A DNA stretch of 64,000 bases, taken from NCBI RefSeq assembly GCF_026805325.1, contig NZ_JAPRAT010000002.1, forward strand, positions 153,953 through 217,952, read 5' to 3'. Source of the stretch: Natronobacillus azotifigens (GTDB taxonomy: Bacteria > Bacillota > Bacilli > Bacillales > Amphibacillaceae). Below are positions 57,140-64,000 of the stretch, one piece after another. The first letter of the stretch is position 1, and every line of letters begins with the position of its first letter. Made by a program: the position numbers and the translations under genes. The notes under the pieces were generated by a model. The model was not told the origin of the DNA. It did not search any database and saw only the letters and a program-made list of their open reading frames with translations.

Positions 57140-57735
57140 TACTGCACCTCTTTTAAGAATGTTTGTAAAATTTCCGAACCAACCTCAGCACTCTTTTCTG
57201 GATGAAACTGAATCCCAAAAATTGAGCCTTTCCGAACAATCGCAGTTACTTCTGTTCCGTAATTCGTCTTGGCAACAATATACGAAGGATCTGTTTTCGC
57301 AGCAAATGTGTGAACAAAATACACATGTTTTTGCTGAAAGGATTGAAATGCAGGTTGATCACTACTAATTACTAGTTGATTCCAACCAATATGAGGTAGA
57401 ATATGTGGCGTATCAATCCGTTCTACAGTTCCTGGAATAAGCGCTAATCCTTCCGTAGTACCGCCTTCTTTTCCTTCGGTGAATAGCAATTGCATGCCTA
57501 AACATATACCAAGAAACGGTTTTACTTGGGCAAGCTCTTGTAAGAGTTCTTTTAAATTCCTTCTTTCAATTTCCTCCATTGCCGCTTGAAATGAGCCAAC
57601 TCCAGGCAAAATCAGGTGACTAGCTCGACGCAATTGTTCTGGATCATCTGTAATGATTACCTCGTATCCTAATCGTTCAAATGCTGTTTTTACACTCGCT
57701 ACATTACCCATACCATAATCAACAATTGCAATCAT
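57139..57735 (-). CDS. hisH: imidazole glycerol phosphate synthase, glutaminase subunit
   Basis: 198 residues, class I glutamine amidotransferase. The nucleophile Cys is in FLGICLGMQ, and the His/Glu pair in [10 protein letters not shown]. It feeds ammonia to HisF. It overlaps hisB by 4 bases. Confidence 0.97.
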   Translation of the reverse strand: MIAIVDYGMGNVASVKTAFERLGYEVIITDDPEQLRRASHLILPGVGSFQAAMEEIERRNLKELLQELAQVKPFLGICLGMQLLFTEGKEGGTTEGLALIPGTVERIDTPHILPHIGWNQLVISSDQPAFQSFQQKHVYFVHTFAAKTDPSYIVAKTNYGTEVTAIVRKGSIFGIQFHPEKSAEVGSEILQTFLKEVQ

Positions 57736-58319
57736 TCGATTAACCCCTTTGTTGAATTAACCCCTTTTATGTCTGGATTGATTTTAATCGCTTCTGATAA
57801 TGCCCGACCAAGTGCTTTAAAAATCGCTTCAATTTTATGGTGTGTGTTCATTCCGTACAATACGCGAGCATGTAAGGTAATACCTGCATGTAAGGAAAAT
57901 GCTTGGAGAAATTCGCGTACTAATTCTGTATCAAAATTACCTAGAGACTGCTGATCAAACGTTGCATCGAAAACAAGATAAGGGCGCCCGCTAATATCTA
58001 ATGAGACAAAACCCAATGCCTCATCCATCGGTACATAAGCCGTCCCATATCGATTGATTTGCATTTTATCACCTAAAGCTTCTTTGACAACTTGACCAAG
58101 AACAATTCCAACGTCTTCTACCGTATGATGGCTATCAATATGTAAATCTCCGTTTGCTTTCACGGATAAACCAATTCGTCCGTGTCGAGCAAACAGTTCA
58201 AGCATGTGATCAAAAAAACCAACACCGGTTTCAATCGATACCTCACTGGCATCATCTAAATTACAGCTCACTTCAATTTGTGTTTCAAAGGTTTGACGTG
58301 CTTTTGAAGCTTCTCTCAT
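57732..58319 (-). CDS. hisB: imidazoleglycerol-phosphate dehydratase
   Basis: 195 residues, monofunctional Bacillus-type HisB. Manganese histidines are visible in [17 protein letters not shown] and THHKIEA(I)FKA. Unlike enterobacteria there is no phosphatase fusion; HisJ supplies that step. GAGGGG precedes the ATG; 15 bases after hisD. Confidence 0.96.
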   Translation of the reverse strand: MREASKARQTFETQIEVSCNLDDASEVSIETGVGFFDHMLELFARHGRIGLSVKANGDLHIDSHHTVEDVGIVLGQVVKEALGDKMQINRYGTAYVPMDEALGFVSLDISGRPYLVFDATFDQQSLGNFDTELVREFLQAFSLHAGITLHARVLYGMNTHHKIEAIFKALGRALSEAIKINPDIKGVNSTKGLIE

Positions 58320-58334
58320 ATAATCCCCTCGTTT

Positions 58335-59618
58335 CTAGTTTTTTTTCAATCTTTTCTCAACCGCGCGAGCATGCCCTACTAAATATTCTTCGTTAGCAAT
58401 GGTGACAATATCTTCTGCCGCATCAGTTAATGCTTTTTCTGAATAATAAAGGAATGTTGTTTTCTTAATAAAATCGTCAACAGATAATCCTGACGAGAAT
58501 CGTGCTGTTCCTGACGTTGGTAACACGTGATTTGGTCCAGCGTAATAATCACCTAACGATTCTGGAGTATAGTGCCCCAAAAAGACTGATCCGGCATGCT
58601 TTATTTTGCCTAAATAGTCTAACGGGTTATTTAATTGAATTTCCAAATGTTCAGGAGCCAACTGGTTCGACAGTACAAATGCTTCATCTAAATCGGAAAC
58701 AAGCACAAGTCCGCCTTTTTCTTCTAACGAAACACGAGCAATATCTTCACGTGGTAATACAGCAGTTTGTTGTTCCAATTCTTTTTTTGTTGCTTCTATT
58801 AGCTCAGCAGACGGTGTGAATAAAAACGATCGAGCGTTTGTATCATGTTCTGCCTGGGCAATCAAATCAGCTGCTACATGAATAGGATCAGCACTGTCAT
58901 CTGCAATAATCGCAACCTCGGAAGGACCAGCAACCATATCAATCCCTACATCACCAAAAACCAATGCTTTTGCTGCAGCCACATACGCATTACCCGGACC
59001 GACAATTTTATCTACGGTAGGTACGGTCTCTGTTCCATAGGCAAGTGCTGCGATCGCTTGAATGCCACCGATTTTATAAATTGTTGTAACACCGGCAATA
59101 TCAGCTGCTACCGATAAAATCGGAGCAATGTTCTCTCCGTTACGAGCAGGGGTAACCATAATCACTTCTTCCACACCTGCTAAAACAGCTGGTATGGCAT
59201 TCATCAATACCGATGAAGGATAACATGCGGTACCACCAGGAACATAAATTCCAACCTTTTCAATCGCACGGTATAACTGACCTGATACAATATCTTCGTC
59301 TACTTGCATGAACCGAGAAGATTGTAATTGTTTTTCGTGGAATGCTTTTATGTTTTTGGCAGCATTTTTCAGAGCTAGAATAGTTCGGGCTTCGACCTGA
59401 TTCCAGGCATCTTTTCGTTCTTGATCCGTTACTTTCCATTCAGTTGGAACATGTTGATCGAATTTTTTTACATATTTTTTTAGGGCTTGGTCTCCGTTGG
59501 TACGAATATCAGCAATCACATTTTTCGCCACTTGAAAAACTTCTTCATCTTGTTCATTTTGTGTTTTTTTTGTAAGAACTTCTTGTTGAAATGCTTCACT
59601 TTGATAAATGGAAATCAT
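58335..59618 (-). CDS. hisD: histidinol dehydrogenase
   Basis: 427 residues, the last two oxidations to histidine. [31 protein letters not shown] and [16 protein letters not shown] (SSGLSVDDF) blocks carry the zinc and NAD sites. It overlaps hisG by 4 bases. Confidence 0.96.
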   Translation of the reverse strand: MISIYQSEAFQQEVLTKKTQNEQDEEVFQVAKNVIADIRTNGDQALKKYVKKFDQHVPTEWKVTDQERKDAWNQVEARTILALKNAAKNIKAFHEKQLQSSRFMQVDEDIVSGQLYRAIEKVGIYVPGGTACYPSSVLMNAIPAVLAGVEEVIMVTPARNGENIAPILSVAADIAGVTTIYKIGGIQAIAALAYGTETVPTVDKIVGPGNAYVAAAKALVFGDVGIDMVAGPSEVAIIADDSADPIHVAADLIAQAEHDTNARSFLFTPSAELIEATKKELEQQTAVLPREDIARVSLEEKGGLVLVSDLDEAFVLSNQLAPEHLEIQLNNPLDYLGKIKHAGSVFLGHYTPESLGDYYAGPNHVLPTSGTARFSSGLSVDDFIKKTTFLYYSEKALTDAAEDIVTIANEEYLVGHARAVEKRLKKN

Positions 59619-60235
59619 CGTAATGCTCCCTCCTGTTGCAAAGCTTCGATTATTGGTGCAAGTTGCTTTCGTTTAATCTTTAAGGACGAGCGATTTGCGA
59701 TGCAACGGGCACTGAAATAAAGAAACTCTTCTTGTACGACTAACCCGTTTTCTTTTAAGGTCGTGCCGGTCTCTACGATATCGACAATACCATCTGCTAA
59801 CCCTAATATCGGCGCTAATTCAACCGATCCTTCCAATTTAATAATCTCCACCGATTCGCCTTTATTGCGGAAAAACTCTTTCGTGATCCCAGTGTATTTA
59901 CTAGCGATTTTTTTCTTTTGATCTGGCCATACTTTTCCTGCCTCTGTTGCAACTGCCATATGACATTGACCGAATGGAAGCGGGAATAGATCGTAAACAT
60001 CCGGTTGGAATTCTGCTAAAATATCTCCACCAACAATCCCCAAATCTGCAATACCATGCTCAACATAGGTTGTCACATCAGGGCCTTTTGCAAAAATGAA
60101 CTGAAAATCATCTGTTTCTACTCGCAATTTCCGCCCTTTATTCACTAATGGATCAATATCAAAAGATAATGATGCAAAGAAATCAAGAAACTGTTTTTCT
60201 AATCGACCTTTTGTTAGTGCAATACAAGGTTTCAT
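59615..60235 (-). CDS. hisG: ATP phosphoribosyltransferase, short form
   Basis: 206 residues, the short catalytic form that needs HisZ for activity and feedback control. LTKGRLEKQFLDF, DLGIVGGD and the PRPP loop DGIVDIVETGTTLKENGL are present. It overlaps both neighbours by 4 bases. Confidence 0.96.
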   Translation of the reverse strand: MKPCIALTKGRLEKQFLDFFASLSFDIDPLVNKGRKLRVETDDFQFIFAKGPDVTTYVEHGIADLGIVGGDILAEFQPDVYDLFPLPFGQCHMAVATEAGKVWPDQKKKIASKYTGITKEFFRNKGESVEIIKLEGSVELAPILGLADGIVDIVETGTTLKENGLVVQEEFLYFSARCIANRSSLKIKRKQLAPIIEALQQEGALR

Positions 60236-61362
60236 TTGTCCACCGCCTTCTCTTTTGTTGCGTCTTCAACTGGGATAATACGATCATAATGATGATTGTC
60301 TGGTAACTGATATTGGATATCTACGATTTTATCTTCAAAATCCTCACGCAGTTGTTCCGCTTGTACGTGCGTTTCTTCTGTTGCAAGGATACAAATACGT
60401 TCTTTTTGCTCCGTTGCATTCATACTCTCAGCCAGTACATCCACATCAAAAGCTAATCCAACGGCAGAAATATTTTCATTAAATTGTTCATATAACTTAT
60501 CGTAGCAGCCACCAGAAAAACAAGTTTGACCATTTTGTTGGAGATAACCTCGAAACATTGTACCACTATAATATGGGAGTTCTTTTACTTTTCCTAAATC
60601 GACAATTACATTTTCTACGCCTAAAGCTTCCATCGCATCGATCAATTTGTTCAGATGATCAAGAATTTCAACAAGTTGCGGTTGGTTCGACCATAACTCA
60701 CGGTACTCAGTTAGTATCTCTTTTCCACCATATGCGTTAATTAAGGTCGTTAACTGTTCAGCAATTTTTTCTTGACCTGTTTTACTGGCAATCTGATAGA
60801 CAAGGTCTTTTCGTTTATCATACATTGCCTGTCTCAACGTTTCTTCTTCTGAATCTGCTAATTCAAGAGTTTCCAACAGAGCTTCAAAAATACCTGTATG
60901 CCCCAATTCGATTAAATAATCATCACTATTCAAAGCTTTCAGATAGGTAACCGCGGTAAATAGACTCTCTAACTCACCAAGAAAAACATCTGTTCGAATG
61001 ATTTCAATTCCGGCCTGTCTACTTTCTGTACCATCTTTGTCGTTACGAAAAACAGAACCTTGGTAAAACCATTTTAATTGTGCTGGGTGTTGTTTTACAA
61101 GTGCACGAGCAATTGCTGTCGTCCAATCTGGTCGTAGCACCTCAATTTCTCCTTCACGATTGAACCATTTTAACATCGTTCTCAATTCCATTCCGACATG
61201 TTCATTCGTAAACGTATTGGCATATTCAATCACTGGTGTTTCAATCGCTTTAAAATTGCGATTTCTCACCACTTTACGAAAAATTTGATTTACTTTTGCT
61301 TGATTGTCTAATTTTTGTCCGATTTGATCTTGACTTCCTGCAGGTAAAAACAATATCACCAC
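60232..61362 (-). CDS. hisZ: ATP phosphoribosyltransferase regulatory subunit
   Basis: 376 residues, a histidyl-tRNA-synthetase-like protein without the anticodon domain. Motif 2/3 remnants VLRPDWTTAIARAL and KWFYQGSVFRNDKDG, and GGCYDKLYEQF, are visible. It pairs with short HisG. The start is uncertain: GTG at 61362 follows AAAGTG; TTG at 61353 is the alternative. First gene of the operon. Confidence 0.92.
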   Translation of the reverse strand: MVILFLPAGSQDQIGQKLDNQAKVNQIFRKVVRNRNFKAIETPVIEYANTFTNEHVGMELRTMLKWFNREGEIEVLRPDWTTAIARALVKQHPAQLKWFYQGSVFRNDKDGTESRQAGIEIIRTDVFLGELESLFTAVTYLKALNSDDYLIELGHTGIFEALLETLELADSEEETLRQAMYDKRKDLVYQIASKTGQEKIAEQLTTLINAYGGKEILTEYRELWSNQPQLVEILDHLNKLIDAMEALGVENVIVDLGKVKELPYYSGTMFRGYLQQNGQTCFSGGCYDKLYEQFNENISAVGLAFDVDVLAESMNATEQKERICILATEETHVQAEQLREDFEDKIVDIQYQLPDNHHYDRIIPVEDATKEKAVDK

Positions 61363-61417
61363 ATCCGTTTCACTTTATTACTGTACCACTTTACTTAGAT
61401 AAAGTATTGTTGTTCAT

Positions 61418-61447
61418 ACAATATCATGCCTATTTGTTTTACGTCAA
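61418..61447 (-). promoter_or_regulatory. sigma-A promoter of the his operon
   Basis: TTGACG, 18 bases, TATTGT on the minus strand, about 56 bases before the hisZ start. No T-box or other leader element is recognisable between them. Confidence 0.6.
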
Positions 61448-61506
61448 GAGAAAAAATTACTTTTCTTTTTTGTTCTCTATCTTTATCATATAGGAAAGGA
61501 GGCAGA

Positions 61507-62322
61507 ATGAAAATGTATACAATCGGTGATTTTCATATCCACACAAATTATTGTCCTCATGGAACGATGGATTCAATGGAAGAGTATATTAACGTCGCGA
61601 TCGCTAGAGGACTAAAAGAGGTTTCTTTTACGGAGCATGCTCCTCTGCCTAAAAATTTTCAAGATCCTGCACCAGAGCGTGATAGTGCAATGAGTTGGAG
61701 TGATTTATCCAATTATTTTGTCGAAGGTGAAAAATGGAAACAAAAATATCGTGACCAAATTAAAGTTCATATTGGTTTTGAAGTCGATTATATTGAAGGG
61801 TTTGAAACGGATACTCGTTCTTTTCTAAATCAATATGGAGAATTGATTGATGATGCTATTCTTTCGGTACATATGTTAAAACTTCCTGATGGCTCCTATG
61901 TCTGTCTTGATTATAGTGCGGATGAATTCAAGCGAATAATCTCCCTATTTGGAGATGTTGATACTGTCTATCAAGCTTATTATCAAACCATATTAAAAGC
62001 GATTGATGCTGATCTAGGAGCATTCAAACCAAAACGTATTGGCCACTTAACTTTAGTGGAAAAGTTCAGTAGAAAATATCCAGCCCGTAACGATTTTGCC
62101 AATCAACTTGAACCGATTTTACAAAAAATCAAGGAAAATCAGTTAGCATTGGATCTAAATACTGCCGGTTTGTTTAAAGAGGATTGTCAGACGTTGTATC
62201 CAAATCCAAGAGTTATTAATCGAGCGAAAGAACTGGGAATTAACCTGGTACCAGGTTCAGATAGTCATGAAGCAAAAACAATTGCACGTGGATATGATCA
62301 AATTTTAGGGTATTTTTCTTAA
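61507..62322 (+). CDS. hisJ: histidinol-phosphatase, PHP family
   Basis: 271 residues. PHP-domain metal ligands in GDFHIHTNYCPHGT, SFTEHAPLP, GFEVDYIEG, SVHML and PGSDSHEA. It dephosphorylates histidinol phosphate, completing the pathway encoded divergently. Start ATG 61507 lies 4 bases after AAAGGAGG; ATG 61513, two codons on, is also possible. Confidence 0.93.
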   Translation: MKMYTIGDFHIHTNYCPHGTMDSMEEYINVAIARGLKEVSFTEHAPLPKNFQDPAPERDSAMSWSDLSNYFVEGEKWKQKYRDQIKVHIGFEVDYIEGFETDTRSFLNQYGELIDDAILSVHMLKLPDGSYVCLDYSADEFKRIISLFGDVDTVYQAYYQTILKAIDADLGAFKPKRIGHLTLVEKFSRKYPARNDFANQLEPILQKIKENQLALDLNTAGLFKEDCQTLYPNPRVINRAKELGINLVPGSDSHEAKTIARGYDQILGYFS

Positions 62323-62358
62323 GAATCGGTATGTTGTTTATTAGTTGCATATTAATAT

Positions 62359-62386
62359 GGCACGAGGAATGGATTCCCCGTGCCAT
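62359..62386 (+). terminator. hairpin after hisJ
   Basis: GGCACG-GGAAT, loop, ATTCC-CGTGCC. A strong stem but a poor T tract. Confidence 0.55.
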
Positions 62387-62575
62387 TGCTTTCGAATTAA
62401 TTCTCGAACGAATCGTTCTCTTTCTTTCAATCTAGAAAAAACTATGTCCTTATGTGAATAATAAAAGGCCTGATATTACAACCAAAAATCACATGTAATG
62501 AATGGGATTGTTTATGATTTTTCCGCTTAATTATTACGCTGAAATGTGATCTTGTGTTATTCTTTTCATATTTAA

Positions 62576-62905
62576 TCAATTGAGAAAAGTATGAATCCGT
62601 TTAATACATGTTGCTACGACCGCTTCAGATGCTTCACCCTGCCTTCTTAGTTTCCTAACTCGCCAGTCAAGGTTACGAATTTGGTCTACTAATATAACAC
62701 CTTTAAACACAGCGTCATCAGGTAAAGGCACTTCATATCCCCAACCCCTAACTGTATTTGTGATTGGACAAACAGATACAAACCCCGTAATTTCATTAAA
62801 TTTTTTGGGAGATAATACAATGGCAGGGCTGAATCCTGCTTGTTCATGGCCTGCCTGTGGGTCAAAATTCATATAAACTAAATCGCCTTTGCTAGGTGCT
62901 TTCAT
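62576..62905 (-). CDS. mazF: MazF/PemK-type mRNA interferase toxin
   Basis: 109 residues. PSKGDLVYMNFDPQAGHEQA, then GFSPAIVLSPKKFNEITG, and LVDQIRNLDWR match the MazF/PemK RNase fold, more like the E. coli type than Bacillus subtilis NdoA. It cuts mRNA at short sites when free of antitoxin. It begins 3 bases after the mazE stop codon. Confidence 0.9.
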   Translation of the reverse strand: MKAPSKGDLVYMNFDPQAGHEQAGFSPAIVLSPKKFNEITGFVSVCPITNTVRGWGYEVPLPDDAVFKGVILVDQIRNLDWRVRKLRRQGEASEAVVATCIKRIHTFLN

Positions 62906-62908
62906 CTA

Positions 62909-63145
62909 CTAGATTTCCTTCCCCAAGGGTTTACCCCAGTCAATTTCTTCGTGTCTTCGATCTGGTGTGCACTGTTCTAACAAATCATCCAATGTCGGTT
63001 CTTTTACTAATGGTTTGATGATAATTTGTTTACCATTATCTATTAACTCGACTTCCGAACCGTTATCAACACCGTATTTTTTTGCTATATTTTGTGGGAT
63101 TCTCAATCCTAAACTATTTCCCCACTTACGGATTGTGGTAGTCAT
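62909..63145 (-). CDS. mazE: MazE-type antitoxin
   Basis: 78 residues. The AbrB-like swapped-hairpin DNA-binding part is TTIRKWGNSLGLRIPQNIAK, with a toxin-binding tail (EQCTPDRRHEEIDWGKPLGKEI). The start at 63145 (MTTTIRKW) follows GGGGATGAGG; the longer frame to 63229 is unsupported. Gene order antitoxin-toxin with 3-base gap is normal for the family. Confidence 0.92.
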   Translation of the reverse strand: MTTTIRKWGNSLGLRIPQNIAKKYGVDNGSEVELIDNGKQIIIKPLVKEPTLDDLLEQCTPDRRHEEIDWGKPLGKEI

Positions 63146-63229
63146 AACCTCATCCCCTTTGTTATAATTATACAAATTCATTGTACCATACCTCCTAACT
63201 ATTGTATAGCCATAGTTTATACTATTCAA

Positions 63230-63693
63230 ACTGTAAATATTCGTTAAATTTCAATAGTAACAGAGATAATTACCATTTCATATGAGCAATTTTGCAATAA
63301 CAAGAGTGAATGGAATGCTAAAAAAAGAACAAAATCGCAGAGCGCCGGTTAAAAACGTAGCAACTGGAGCGAATCAATCGAGATAAAGGAATCAGGTTTT
63401 GCTTGCGAACCGATGATGACTTATCGTAGATTACTTCGTGAAGTTGCCTAGTTTTTGGCCCTCGGAGCTGGACGTGGCTATATCTGTTCCGAAAAGTTAT
63501 CCACAACTAGCGAATTTTTATAATTTCCTCACTAGGGTTGCATAAAATTATAGCGAAAAAGTCAACAACAAATTTTCACCATAATACAGAATATTCAAAA
63601 AATATTTTTTGTGCAAAAAAAATGAAAAAAGGATAAAGTGACATTATCGAAGGTGTCATCCATCCATTTTTTTACATTACATTTCACTAATTG
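63230..63693. other. intergenic, GC-richer unexplained segment
   Basis: About 460 bases. Roughly 63315-63500 is more GC-rich than its flanks, contains no frame with a ribosome binding site and looks like a distinct repeat or RNA-like segment. From about 63540 it is strongly AT-rich with A and T runs. Confidence 0.45.
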
Positions 63694-64000
63694 CTAACCT
63701 CTAAACGTTCCTTCTACCACTTCTTTTAAGGTTTCTCTAAATATTTGCTCATGATCATAAACGTTCCTACCTCCATAGGATGAAGAAGGTGGCTTGAACA
63801 ATTCCTTTTTACATGTAAGGTATCTATCTAAGCTGAATTTAGAAAGGTGTTTTTTTAGCACCAACAAGCTACCTTTATATAATAAATCAGCTTGTATTAA
63901 TAGCGTTAAACAAAAGGAAATCATCGCCATATACACTTGATTATATACTGCATTGGGGCTTTTTCCATACATTGTTTTTAACACCATGTGCTGTTTCATC
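63694..64000 (-). mobile_element. IS4-type transposase C-terminus, cut by window edge
   Basis: The open frame starts beyond the window and ends at 63694. KQHMVLKTMYGKSPNAVYNQ, then VYMAMISFCLTLLIQ matches the C-terminal YREK-to-end part of IS4-superfamily transposases. Whether the full element is intact cannot be seen. It is not obviously the same family member as the fragment at 15491. Confidence 0.78.

Noticed and set aside
61363..61417. T-box in the his operon leader
   Set aside because: An AAGTGGTAC stretch is present, but there is no T-box core, stem I or terminator.
63318..63506. 62-residue minus-strand frame
   Set aside because: It lies in the GC-richer segment without a ribosome binding site or recognisable motif.

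Overview
The window looks like a chromosome segment of an endospore-forming, low-GC member of the Bacillaceae. Evidence: AT-rich DNA, strong GGAGG ribosome binding sites, frequent TTG/GTG starts, Bacillus-type riboswitches (preQ1-I, TPP, lysine, T-box), YjcZ-type sporulation peptides with sigma-K-like promoters, and GltC/GltBD, MccAB/YrrT and IDEAL-domain proteins. A nine-gene V-type ATPase operon, whose rotor subunit keeps the sodium ligands known from Enterococcus hirae, suggests a salt- or alkali-adapted lineage such as Amphibacillus or Gracilibacillus relatives. The genus is inference.

Layout. 1-1.3 kb: a hairpin repeat, a small tyrosine recombinase and a small hypothetical gene. 1.3-3.3 kb: queC-queD-queE under a preQ1 riboswitch. 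3.4-5.2 kb: seven tiny YjcZ-family genes in three transcription units. 5.3-9.7 kb: a LysE exporter, an APC permease, three DUF2512 paralogues and a DUF3231 protein. 9.7-15.1 kb: a 52-bp tandem repeat, tenA with a TPP riboswitch interrupted by a second hairpin repeat, htpG, an IDEAL protein, and dapA under a lysine riboswitch. 15.1-16.5 kb: debris (group II intron 3' end, transposase fragment, frameshifted secreted protein). 16.6-25.1 kb: the V-ATPase operon. 25.3-34.3 kb: cvfB, a UPF0178 gene, ilvA, ppaC, proBA with a T-box, a VanZ protein and a branched-chain aminotransferase. 34.6-42.3 kb: gltBD with divergent gltC, then msrA.

42.4-46.3 kb is an accessory patch of very small membrane-protein genes, a decayed tnpB and a third hairpin repeat. 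It is bracketed by two near-identical 100-bp copies of the msrA 3' end and terminator. 46.5-51 kb holds a lipoprotein glycoside hydrolase, a frameshifted cyclic-peptide-type ABC exporter and the remains of an NRPS carrier domain. 51.2-54.5 kb is yrrT-luxS-mccA-mccB, converting the S-adenosylhomocysteine pathway product towards cysteine. 55-62.3 kb is the full hisZGDBHAFI operon with divergent hisJ. 62.5-64 kb holds mazEF and the end of an IS4-type transposase running off the window.

Together the core genes cover glutamate/proline, lysine, histidine, branched-chain and sulfur amino acid synthesis, ion pumping and queuosine precursor supply. The most unusual items are the 181-bp double-hairpin repeat (three copies, changes in the stems mostly preserving pairing), the three sigma-K-type promoters with identical spacing, and the small-membrane-protein patch between duplicated msrA tails.
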